Below, piece by piece: positions 6,601 to 15,325 of a DNA stretch of 18,925 nt. Position numbers and translations under genes: made by a program. Within the stretch, counting starts at the first letter, position 1. The number at the start of each line of letters is the position of its first letter. The notes below the pieces were generated by a model, which saw only the letters and a list, made by a program, of their open reading frames with translations, was not told the DNA's origin and made no database searches. Source of the stretch: Beroe ovata (Eukaryota > Ctenophora > Nuda > Beroida > Beroidae); the NCBI GenBank assembly GCA_946803715.1, contig CAMPET010000051.1, positions 94,496 to 113,420 of the forward strand, written 5' to 3'.

Positions 6601-9420
6601 GCCCACGTCAAGCAATGACCAGACCTCCAATGAGGCTGCTCTTGCAACTATTCTAGCAAGTCTGAAGGACATGGAACAAAACAAGAACTGTGGTTGAGTT
6701 ATGGAAGATGAAATATTCCCCTTTCTTGGCAGACGGACTGTCAACTGATCAAATATCTTCCATCTTTGTTATCATGTTGATGGTTGAGGTCAGCCAAGAT
6801 ATAAAGCATGTCCCTGCATACATTTCAAGGTTCTAATTGGCTTTGTTGGCTAGTGTTCTCGTTTGGTATCCACGTCAAGTAATACATGTAAAGACATGCT
6901 ATGGAGGATGTTTTGACCATCTCTGATGATCAATTTGAACTGATTAGTTAGCTCTAGTTCGCTCCAGTGCATGAAATGTAGATCCGGCATTTTTCAATCT
7001 ACGTCGTTTTGTGGCCCAGTGTTAGAAATTTGTTTGACGTTGACAATATGATAATGCAATGAGTAATTGTTGTTACAGTGGCGTATAATTATATTTCAGC
7101 TCTGAGTTTTGAGACGTGAGATTGTTGGCTTGTCCATCAATCACATTTTTTTCGTGTTTCACCCAAGCTGAATTAGAAGTTTACACCTGTATTTTCAATG
7201 TAGACCTATTTGTCTTTGAAATTGATTGCAATTATTTGTTATACCAAAGCTGCAAAAATTTGACCTTTTTATAAATTGTTTTGAAATTTATTGAACCTGA
7301 TACATACATATATAGTAACCTATGTTAATGATTTATTTTGTCTGTACCGTTAACGCTTTGGCCTGTTTTAATTTAATCTATATATAGCGAAGTTTTAGCA
7401 TTTTATACAATTAGCTTTCTTTTAAGTTTAATTTTCTGTACACATCTGATTTCGACTTCTTAAGAAATCTGTTTCAATGATGACAAATCTTTGCATATTT
7501 ATGTCTCAGAAATTTTTCATTGATAGATGATTTTCCTTGAAGCAACAGTTCTTATTCGCGATAACTTGGTCCACGAAAATAGTTTGATATATTTTAATAA
7601 ATGCATACATAAATATATGAAATTTTAGGGTTGGGAAACGTTTTATACTCGTTTTGCATCTAACAAAACTTCAATTATTGAATCATGGTGTAATGATTTT
7701 TAATTTTTATAATTTTTGTTTTACAACATAATAATTATGATAGTTACCATTTCGTTATTTTGATTTCGAATCTATGATATATACGCGTATTCATATGATT
7801 ACTTCTATGATATAATAGTTGTTGCGAATTATTTAATTAGGTGAGAAATTTCACAGAAATGAGATCTAGAAATGTAGAAATGGGAGAAGTTAACTGTTTA
7901 GAAGGATTCGAATTGATAGATTTAACTCAGTTGCTTCGTTGGCTATCCTCTTGTCCTTGTGTTTGACCCCAAACTGCTACACCATCCAACCCGGACCCCT
8001 GGGACATTTTTGTTAGTCCCTTTTTTATGGTTCAATTGCAAGTCCAGAAAGAGGTCAAAGATGTTGCGCAAATGAACTGAACTCGATGTCTTAGAGCATG
8101 CAAGCTTCCAAGAGTTGGCATAGTTCCAAGACATAATTCCAAGAGTTGACATAGTTCTGTGAAAGAAACCGGAAAAATCTTTTATAGTTACTACCTATAT
8201 ACATACCTCATATATTTATTTAGAATGATTATTGAGTTTTTAAACGCATTACAATAATTTTATTCTTATCTATAAATCTTTACCGTTTGTATGCTAGACA
8301 CCTTTGTTTTATTGGCTAATGAATCCATGAATAGATAAATTCGATTGCTCCTATGCATAATGCGATATCTGTCAGAATTCGGACACCTAGGTAATAGGTA
8401 TAGAAGCAATCGAAAACTAGTCATGGAATAAGAGTCAACCTAATATCTTTGACTCTGATCAATTCATTCTCTAGAAATCACAACCCTTCACCATTCCCAG
8501 GCAGCAAGTGTTACAGAATCAGGCAGCGAGTGAACGTAGCACTGCAGCCCTCACGAGAACAGAACGACTAGCTGTGGAGACAGAGAATATTGGGAATGAG
8601 ATAACTACAGAGTTAGGTTAGTGTGAGAAAGTCAATTATAGCTAGCTAGCTGATTTTAAAATTGCCCTCAAAACTCACTTATTTAGAGGAGCATTTAACG
8701 AAGTAACACATGTTTGCTACTCCTGAGGTTTACTGAGGCACTATCAAAAACAATGCACTAGTTTGATAAACTTCAGTTTAAGAAGAAGAGGCTCAGTTTC
8801 TGTAAATCTTTAAATCTTGGAATTGGTGTTTTGTGGCACACCTGGGTGTGCCACAATAAAATATAAATTTAACTTATTATTATTTTGCCATGTCAATGAA
8901 CTATCCATCATTTTGCTTGTAATCAGTAATCGATTTCATTATGACATGCAAAATGTAATCAATCATGACATCATTTTACATGTCATGGAGGGATATGAGC
9001 AGTTGGCCCTGCATTTCTGACCTTTATCTTAATTTTGGTAGCTTCAAGAACTAGCTTGTTCTTACTAAATTTTGCTATCCACCTGGACAGTTAAACTACA
9101 TTCTAGTAGTTCACGTTATAGCAGTACACGTCATTATTTGTCCACGTCATTATTAGTACTCGTCATGACTCTGTCAATATCAGAGTATCTGTGAATCAAT
9201 ATCTGTCAATATGTGGCACACCATCCCGCCAGGCAACCAGCGAGAACAGCTCACCCGAACACGTGACATGTTGGACCAAACTGACTCCGCACTGGACAAG
9301 ACACGACGGACCATCCTGACCATGGCCCGGAAAGCAGTGACCAACAAAGTTGCCCTTATTTCAATCATCATTGTGGAGTTGCTGATCCTTGGCGGTGTTT
9401 TGTATTGGAAGTTCAGTTGA
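3693..9420 (+). CDS. VTI1B: Vti1b-type Qb-SNARE, five exons
   Basis: Exons 3693-3789, 3869-3951, 4047-4198, 8501-8616 and 9233-9420 join in consistent phase (1, 0, 2, 1) and give 211 residues, close to the usual 210-235 for Vti1 proteins. The N-terminal part, about residues 1-105, corresponds to the three-helix Habc region. The SNARE motif spans roughly 121-183 and contains [11 protein letters not shown] and [14 protein letters not shown]152 sits where the central-layer residue is expected. Residues 189-208 ([20 protein letters not shown]) are the C-terminal tail anchor. The sequence resembles Vti1b more than Vti1a, notably EITTELGNQREQL and the TNK..L.SIII..LLIL anchor. Family role: the Qb helix in late endosome and TGN fusion complexes with syntaxin 7 and 8. 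Intron 3 (4199-8500) is very long for this locus and contains the complete nanos gene on the same strand. Exon 2 has a duplicated donor site. Confidence 0.93.
3937..3972 (+). promoter_or_regulatory. Duplicated 5' splice site at the end of VTI1B exon 2
   Basis: The string CAGAAAGAGGTAGG occurs twice, 16 bases apart, giving donors after 3951 and after 3967. The first keeps the frame into exon 3 (LQKE then VDRAPP). The second adds 16 nt, shifts the frame and meets a stop at once, so its use would give a truncated or unstable message. Confidence 0.7.
4317..4348. repeat. 16-bp direct repeat upstream of nanos
   Basis: TTGACTTGTACAATTA is present twice in tandem, 60-90 bases before the nanos start codon and inside VTI1B intron 3. 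It could be part of the nanos proximal promoter, but this is only a position-based suggestion. Confidence 0.85.
4376..4401 (+). promoter_or_regulatory. Putative 3' splice site just upstream of the nanos ATG
   Basis: CACTAATC, a good branch-point-like sequence, is followed by a modest pyrimidine stretch and TCTTAG ending at 4401. If used, the coding exon of nanos would begin five bases before its ATG. The upstream partner could be an unseen non-coding exon or VTI1B exon 3. The splice site is inferred from sequence only. Confidence 0.4.
4407..6697 (+). CDS. nanos: Nanos-family zinc-finger RNA regulator, three exons, nested in VTI1B intron 3
   Basis: Exons 4407-5243, 5374-6436 and 6573-6697 join in phases 0 and 1 and encode 674 residues. 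The start ATG has A at -3 and the upstream frame closes with TGA at 4368. Residues 281-332, at the start of exon 2, form the Nanos double CCHC finger with exact spacing: C281-x2-C284-x12-H297-x10-C308-x7-C316-x2-C319-x7-H327-x4-C332, including CVFCRNNGE and [13 protein letters not shown]. The N-terminal 279 residues are Ser/Gln/Pro-rich, with an acidic serine cluster at [16 protein letters not shown]. The 342-residue tail is Asn/Gln/Pro/Ser-rich and low in complexity, with short helix-like segments ([37 protein letters not shown]). Nanos proteins act with Pumilio and recruit the CCR4-NOT deadenylase to repress mRNAs in germ cells. The usual Nanos is shorter with the finger near the C-terminus, so this layout is unusual. 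Assignment to the family is firm; the paralogue is not determined. Confidence 0.95.
7266..7272 (+). promoter_or_regulatory. Candidate cytoplasmic polyadenylation element
   Basis: TTTTTAT inside the probable nanos 3' UTR matches the consensus for CPEB binding. Its distance of about 325 bases from the polyadenylation hexamer is long for a working element. Such sites are common by chance in AT-rich sequence. Confidence 0.25.
7592..7601 (+). terminator. Composite TTTTAATAAA: polyadenylation signal overlapping a CPE-like element
   Basis: AATAAA at 7596-7601 is the best poly(A) hexamer downstream of the nanos stop. It overlaps TTTTAAT, a recognised CPE variant, in the arrangement known from dormant maternal messages such as cyclin B. 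It lies inside the VTI1B intron, so it must be used for nanos but ignored in VTI1B transcripts. Confidence 0.5.
7621..8500. other. Remainder of VTI1B intron 3, no gene recognised
   Basis: AT-rich sequence between the nanos poly(A) signal and VTI1B exon 4. A 69-aa minus-strand frame at 7943-8152 has no recognisable feature. A direct repeat of about 20 bases (TTCCAAGAGTTG then CATAGTTC) occurs near 8106 and 8137. The intron ends CCATTCCCAG at 8500. Confidence 0.55.
8831..8860 (+). other. Perfect hairpin followed by AATAAA in VTI1B intron 4
   Basis: TTGTGGCACACC at 8831-8842 and its exact reverse complement at 8845-8856 form a 12-bp palindrome with a two-base centre, in practice an 11-bp stem with a CTGG loop. 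An AATAAA overlaps its 3' end at 8855-8860. The string TGTGGCACACC occurs again at 9212-9222, just upstream of the exon 5 acceptor. Confidence 0.85.
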
Positions 9421-9904
9421 TGTATATATTTCCTTGTGTTTGGATTCGGACGCTTGTTTTGAGTAAAGTAGACTCACTTATGTTTCGATTTTTTTGAAAT
9501 TATGTTTGTATTTTTCATTTCTATGATTTTGATCCGTTGCAAGAACTTTTTTAATCAGATGACTAAGGTGTTGGAAGCATATTTATTATTGTGTGAACTA
9601 ACACTTGAATGATTTTGATGTATTAATTTTAATGTTGCACACAGATATTCCCTTTTGTAATCTATATTTTAATAACTGCGACGTAAAATGAATATTGTAT
9701 ACCCAGCTGTTTTTGCGATATATATAAATTGGGATATAATGTCCTGTGAAGATCCAATACAATGCGTGTGCAATACGCCTCCAAATATATTTTGATACTG
9801 TATTGAAAACGTGATCCAATTATCATATATATCAATGCAATGAGGCTATCAACTTCAAGTTAACCACCCCGACCCTCACATGGTGTAGAGGGTTATAAGA
9901 GACC
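9421..9904. other. VTI1B 3' UTR and intergenic spacer before the acyltransferase gene
   Basis: This 484-bp AT-rich gap separates the VTI1B stop from the next start codon on the same strand. I see no AATAAA or ATTAAA here, so the VTI1B message may use a variant signal. The promoter of the downstream gene must also lie here or overlap VTI1B. The minus-strand frame at 9598-9819 looks accidental. Confidence 0.5.
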
Positions 9905-12900
9905 ATGGAGCACCCCATTGTGGACTACGTCACGGCCATGTCCGGATTACCTCCAGACAGATCACGGTTTCTGCTGTGCATGTTATCTGCCTTCCCTCTA
10001 GCTCTCCTCTTCTCAACTCTTCTCCATCCAAAGCGAGCAAGTCCGACTGTCCGACATTGCTTTCAACTGGCTGTAGGAGCTGCCTTCTGCTTCTTTTGTT
10101 TCAAGTTGTGGGTTTCCAGTTAAAATGTTTCATTTGGTTATTGTTCCGACGACGCCTCACTTTCACCTTCTCTACGCATTCTTATAAAAAGTAAAAACAA
10201 TCTTATTTTACTTTTCTTTAAATTTGTAGGAAAAGGGCGTCGGCAGAGCAATCAATGGCCAATATTATTTCTTCTATCCATGACATAATATCAATATTTC
10301 GGCAAATATCAATAGAAGAAGCATAGATGGGACTAAATTTGACTTATCCCCGACTAAATTTGACTTATCCCCGACTAAATTTGACTTATCCCCGATTTAA
10401 TTTTCAGACAGGTCCTGCTCCTTCTTCTTGACACCAGTGTGTGTTATCTGCTGCTACTCATGTGTCCAGCTCGGATAGTTCATATATCTGTGTTTGTGTG
10501 GGCTATCGTGTTCATGAGTGTTTCACACATCTACAGAATGTACACGGACTACAATGGGTTAGTTGTTGACACCACTGAATCCGATATTGACATCGCTTCA
10601 TTCTAGACACCACCTTGTTAACCCACGCTTGACACCTCTCATTTTTTAACAGTACTTACGATACTGATAGCTCTAGGAGTGAAGCACTAAGTATGTCAAT
10701 TCTCGACACCACTGCGATCTAAGGTGATACCGAATCATAATACAGCCACTTTGACACCACTAGTTACAAATTAAGCTGGGTTCTACACCATTGATCCAGC
10801 AAAGATTGACACAACTCTTTCTAGAATTGACACCACTATTGGTAGGTTACTACGACTGAAACCACTCTTACTTAATATTTGAATAGACACCACTCTAACT
10901 AAAATTGACAATTAATACTTGAATTGACACCACTCTAACTGTAATTGACACCACTCTTGCTAGGTTGCTACGACTGAAGTACTAAAATACTAACGCTGTC
11001 ACCACTCTCACTGAAATTGACACCACTCTCACTGAAATTGACACCACTCGTAGGTATCACCTGGACTTTACCGGTCCGACAATGATTATAACGATGAAAG
11101 TCACGAGTTTAGCGTGCAGTGTGTACGATGGAATGCATAGGAAAGAGGAAGATTTAAACAGTGATCAGAAGATGTTAGCGCTGAGGTGAATTGAATTGGA
11201 TTGGATTGAAAATAATTCAAATCAATTCAATTGAAATTTGAATGTATAAATGTGGTGAAAATTGTGTTGTCAGGATATTGGAAGATACATGAACTTGTTA
11301 ATTTCTACCCCTCCTAATTTAGGACTGTAGGACCCCTGGAATTTATTTTCCGCAGTTAGTATTTCTATTTCCTAAAAACCTCCTAAAATCTATTCACTCT
11401 TTCAGGAAGCTGCCGTCTGTGCTCGAGTTTTTCAGTTATTGTTTCTGTTTCACAAGTATTCTGAGCGGTCCTGCGTTCAATATCAGGGACTATAACAAGT
11501 TTATCGATGGGTCGGATAAAGATAAGGTTTGACACCACTCTATCTTGACAATGGTTGGATCACGTTCGACACCTCTTCAATCAGGAATGGTGTCATTGCC
11601 AAATGCCATGAACACATCTCTTAACACCACTCTTAAACTTCACTTGACACCGCTTCATGCCCCGATCTTGACACCGCCGTTTTTGACACCACTTTGATTC
11701 AGGATAAACCAGAACCATCAGGCATCATTCCCTCTCTCGCCAAATGTGTGACAGCGTTCGCATTCATTTCTGTCACTTTCGTCCTTCCTAGCAGCTACGA
11801 TCCATTTTTTGGTAGGTTATTAATCCCATTAATTGGTAATCCCAAATTCTAATATTTGACCCAGATTCCAATGTCTCATCTATAAAGGTTTATGGGTGCA
11901 TAAAACTGAAATTCTAGGATTGGCACAGAAATTGATTCCAGAAATACCAATATGTTTGAACTGCATTCTATGCCTCCTATAAGTCAAATATGACAGAAGC
12001 TCGACAACTTTCTCGCGCGATTTGGCCAAAAATTCCCGAAAAATCTCAAAATTGTCCCACATTTCAGATCCAGAATGGCGAAACTCACATTCCTACCTCT
12101 ACGTTACTGGTTATCTTTACATGCTGGGTTTCGTAACACGATGCAACTACTACTTTGCTTGGGTATTAGGTAAGAAGAAATATTAGGCATGTTTTTAACT
12201 TTTCACACCTTTTTTTTTAAACTTATTAATCCTTTTTTACTTACTGTTTCATCGTTTTTTGTTTCTATACCATTGATCCCGAGTTCACGTTTAACTGAAG
12301 TAAATCAAGGTTAATTTAGGTTTGATTTGATTAAATTATACTTCGATGACCTATGTTCTATGTTTTTCCCGATTTTGAACCTAAACTCCGTTTCAGCGGA
12401 CAGTATTTGCAACATGTCCGGCTTTGGGTTTGAAGGTTACGACAGAGACACTGGTAAAGCAAAATGGAACAAAGTTACCAATGTGTATCCTAGTAGGACT
12501 GAATGTTCCAGCTCACTGAAACTACTGATCGATAATTGGAATGTGGGAACTGCGCTCTGGTTACGAAGGTATGCTACATCAAGTCATGTTACACGCAAGT
12601 TTTTACTGAAATATGTTTCCTCAAAATATGTCTATTTGAAATTTTTCCAAAGTTTATGGTTTTTGAGAATTTTGGAGTGTATGAAAGTTTCATAATATGT
12701 GATCAGTTTTGATGGNTCCATTTTTTGGTAGGTTATTAATCCCATTAATCGGAAATTCCAAATTCTAATATTTGATCCAGATTCCAATGTATCTATAAAG
12801 GTTTACGGGTGCATAAAACTGAATACTGGAAATCGATTTCCAAATTCTAGTATTTGCACAGAACTTGATTCCAGTAATACCAATATGTTTGAACTGCATT

Positions 12901-14702
12901 CTATTGCTCCTCATTCTGTCAAAAATGACAGAATTAGTTAAGCTCGACAACTTTCTCGCGCAATTTGGCCAAAATTTCCCGAAAAATCTCAAAATTGTCC
13001 CACATTTCAGATCCAGAATGGAGAAACTCGCATTCCTACCTCTACGTTACTGGTTATCTTTACATGCTGGGTTTCGTGACACGATGCAACTACTACTTTG
13101 CTTGGGTATTGGGTAAGAAGAATAAAGAATTGGGCATGTTTTTAACTTTTCACACCTTTTTTTTATCTTATTAATCCTTTTTTCATTCCCTAATTGACTG
13201 TTTTTCGTGTTTCTTTACCATTGATCCCGATTTCACGTTTAACTGAATTTAGCTTTGATTTGATTTGATTTTACTTAGATTTGATTATTTCTATGTTTTT
13301 TCCCGATCTTGAACCTAATCTCCGTTTCAGCGGACAGTATTTGCAACATGTCCGGCTTTGGGTTTGAAGGCTACGACAGAGACACTGGTAAAGCAAAATG
13401 GAACAAAGTTACTAATGTGTATCCTAGTAGGACTGAATGTTCCAGCTCACTCAAACTACTGATCGATAATTGGAATGTGGGAACTGCGCTCTGGTTACGA
13501 AGGTATGCTACATCTAGTCATGTTACACGCAAGTTTTTACTGAAATATGTTTCCTCAAAATGTGTCTATTTGAAATTTTTCCAAAGTTTAGGGTTTTTGA
13601 GAATTTTGGAGTTTATGAAAGTTTCATAATATGTGATCAGTTTTGATGGGGCATGTTAGGCGAAATTCCTTACCTTGAACTATTTTGGCGCTGTCACACA
13701 GAAATTGTACGTTTTCGTAGCGCGCAAAGCTGAAAATGAAATAAAATGGTTTTCAATTTTAAGTTCCACGCGCGTTTTTATTTAAACTTTGGCGCTTTGA
13801 TTTGGACTTGTGATGTGGGTGTGTGGGTGTGTATGCCTCATGACTTGAGTTGATAGCTGTGTATATTTATTGTTTCTATTTATAATTGAATAGACATCAT
13901 CGAAATTGTGAATTGTGGAATTTTCTTGACTTTTGGCCTAATTTTATCGACTTTTGGCCCAATGCCAATTACAGAGCCGAGGAGAATGGCATTCACTTCT
14001 CAAACTCCCAGGGTTTGCTACGAACGATCCCCAGTGGCCCCAACCTACATGACGTACCTTCTGTCAGCCACTTGGCATGGATTTTACCCAGGATACTACG
14101 GCTGCTTCTTGAGCATGGCTTTCTTCGTATCCACTTCGAGAAAGGTTAAAATGTTTCCTTGCGTTTCGAAAATGATGTTAAGAGTTCGATGAACTTTTTT
14201 TTATCCATTTTTTTTCTCCATAGCGACGGACAATTACTTTGATTTTCTAATTGATTCAATGTTTGGCTACCTAGATAATAAAGCATTAATTATTCCGCAC
14301 CCTTATTTCCATGACTCCAATTTCGCCCGCAGCTAAGACGAGTTGTCCGGCCACTGTTCCTCGGATCCTCCACAATTAAATTTCTGTACGATTGTCTGAC
14401 AACAGTCTGCTCTCTCCTTCTCATCAACTTTGCTTCCTTACAACTCAGCCTGTTGAGCTTCGAGAGGAATTACGAAGTTTACAGGTAATTAGGAAATCGT
14501 TCAGTCATTCCAATGAATAACCGGAATTCATCGGAAGCTGAACAAATTCTTTTGCGTTCCTGCAAAATTGCAACAAATATTTCGTTCTTTTCCATTTTCG
14601 GCAAAATGACTGAAACTTCTTTTTTTCAGATATTTCTACTGCCTCCCTCACATCATTTGCCTGATTCTCTTCTTTGGATGCCCCAAGCCAAAACGAGAGT
14701 GA
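9905..14702 (+). CDS. MBOAT1/2-type lysophospholipid acyltransferase, ten exons with exons 6-7 present twice
   Basis: Exons 9905-10111, 10412-10557, 11054-11185, 11406-11526, 11703-11811, 12068-12169, 12397-12568, 14012-14144, 14333-14484 and 14630-14702 join in phase to 448 residues, somewhat short of the roughly 490-520 of MBOAT1/2. Second copies of exons 6 and 7 lie at 13011-13112 and 13331-13502 and encode the same residues. The protein is a multi-pass membrane protein. N321 in DNWNVGTALW and H352 in SATWHGFYPGY are the conserved MBOAT active-site pair. Other family stretches are DFTGPTMIITMKVTSLA, LSGPAFNIRDY and GFGFEGYDRD. The C-terminus is KPKRE, a short basic end like the dilysine-type ER tails of this family. 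Family function: transfer of acyl chains from acyl-CoA to lysophospholipids (PE, PS or PC) in the Lands cycle at the ER; the exact substrate cannot be read here. Introns 2 and 4 carry a repeated TTGACACCACT motif. Confidence 0.93.
10331..10394. repeat. 21-bp tandem repeat, three copies, acyltransferase intron 1
   Basis: GACTAAATTTGACTTATCCCC recurs three times at exact 21-base intervals shortly before the exon 2 acceptor. The unit length equals the spacing seen in the intron 2 motif array, although the sequences differ. Confidence 0.93.
10566..11048 (+). repeat. Degenerate TTGACACCACT array filling acyltransferase intron 2
   Basis: About fifteen full or near copies of TTGACACCACTC occur in the same orientation, for example at 10566, 10751, 10827, 10924, 10945, 11017 and 11038. 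Several neighbours are exactly 21 bases apart (10566 and 10587; 10806 and 10827; 10924 and 10945; 11017 and 11038), pointing to an old 21-bp minisatellite with unit close to CTCACTGAAATTGACACCACT that has since decayed. The array stops just before the exon 3 acceptor. Confidence 0.85.
11529..11693 (+). repeat. Second TTGACACCACT cluster in acyltransferase intron 4
   Basis: This 176-bp intron carries about seven copies or variants in the same orientation, near 11529, 11565, 11621, 11644, 11668 and 11683. The first copy begins two bases after the exon 4 donor GT and the last ends about nine bases before the acceptor AG. Intron 3, which lies between the two clusters, lacks the motif. Confidence 0.8.
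11801..12715 (+). repeat. Tandem duplication copy A, contains exons 6 and 7
   Basis: Begins in the last 11 bases of exon 5 (TCCATTTTTTG) and ends GTTTTGATGG immediately before the N at 12716. It matches 12717-13649 along its whole length, with intronic substitutions and small indels. Confidence 0.93.
12717..13649 (+). repeat. Tandem duplication copy B, contains second exons 6 and 7
   Basis: Starts right after the N with the same exon 5 tail as copy A and ends at the same GTTTTGATGG. Its exons (13011-13112 and 13331-13502) differ from copy A at seven positions that I count by eye, all synonymous. Splicing of both copies in series is out of frame, since exons 6 plus 7 total 274 nt. Confidence 0.93.
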
Positions 14703-15007
14703 GGAATTGGGAAAATAGAAGACTCGAACGTGTCAATGAACTGATTGGAATTGGGAATTGGAAAAGTTGTTTTTGAATTAAATAGGATTATTAGGTCATC
14801 CGTTTTTCGGATTTTGCTAAGGCGGATTCCATGAATTGGAACTTTGATATGTTTTAGTTCTTAGGATTTTTTGTTAATTGTGTCGAATATTTATTCATCA
14901 AAGTTTGTATCATTGTTATTGATTGCCCGTCTTTTTTCACTACGTGTTATGTGTCATTCTGGGGAAAATGTTCCGAAATTGAAAAAAATAGCCGGATCCA
15001 TTCTATG
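14703..15007. other. Acyltransferase 3' UTR and downstream flank
   Basis: AT-rich non-coding sequence. An ATTAAA at 14777-14782, 75 bases after the stop codon, is the closest candidate poly(A) signal. Nothing else is recognisable. Confidence 0.45.
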
Positions 15008-15108
15008 TTCTATTTATATGAATTTGCTATCGATCAATTGAATTTCAAATTCAGTGGTTTTCTTCCAGTTCCACTCCAGCTCCTTGAACAGAATTCCAGG
15101 TGAAACTG
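15008..15108. repeat. Direct repeat flanking a GC-rich insert, copy 1
   Basis: TTCTATTTATATGAATTTGC and the following sequence through GTGAAACTG recur at 15326-15417, with about 217 bp of GC-rich sequence between the copies. The copies differ by several substitutions and small indels. Confidence 0.85.
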
Positions 15109-15139
15109 GCGATAATAGACCCTGGCGATAATAGACCCT
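15108..15139. repeat. 16-bp tandem repeat, two copies
   Basis: GGCGATAATAGACCCT occurs twice head to tail at the left edge of the GC-rich element. Confidence 0.9.
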
Positions 15140-15146
15140 GGTTTCC

Positions 15147-15320
15147 CGCGCCGCTTAACTTCAACGCTCGCGCTCGTCGCTTTGAGGCTCGCGCGACCGC
15201 AGGGCCCAACGTTGTTGTCAGATTGTCTGGCGATGCCAGACCGCTGATGCAAGCCGCGAAGTTTGCGNAGGCGCGTCGCAAGTACCGTCGTGCGCGGATT
15301 CAAACTAGGCAGAATAGCAG
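15147..15320 (+). repeat. GC-rich dispersed repeat, inverted partner of 3182-3370
   Basis: Shares the GATGCC-to-GCGAAG block and the GCGCGTCGCAAG-to-AGCA block with the upstream element, in opposite orientation. An N lies at 15268 between the two blocks. Overlapping open frames on both strands are a by-product of the GC-rich sequence. A fragment of the same family (TTCCCGCGCCGCTT, then GAACGCTCG) reappears at 15625-15655. Confidence 0.75.
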
Positions 15321-15325
15321 GTGGG

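Larger units (their letters stand above)
6698..7620 (+). other. Probable nanos 3' UTR
   Basis: AT-rich sequence from the nanos stop codon to just past an AATAAA at 7596. It has no coding frame. Several TGTA cores occur (for example TGTAAAGA, TGTAGATC, TGTACACA) but none matches the full Pumilio site TGTANATA. A TTTTTAT element lies at 7266-7272. Confidence 0.6.

Noticed and set aside
7943-8152. 69-aa minus-strand frame in VTI1B intron 3
   Set aside because: No domain, no splice support, and it lies in intron sequence with short direct repeats.
10331-11693. Regularly spaced repeats that could suggest a CRISPR array
   Set aside because: This is an animal gene with introns; units are degenerate, spacing is irregular overall and there are no cas genes.
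12327-12695. Separate 122-aa and 106-aa genes at 12327 and 13309
   Set aside because: Both frames are exon 7 of the acyltransferase read into flanking intron. Splice sites and phase place them in the MBOAT model.
13670-13830. Repeated TTTGGCGCT and GCGCG stretches in acyltransferase intron 7 that might mark a transposon
   Set aside because: The matches are only 8-9 bases long and no consistent terminal repeats or target duplication were found.
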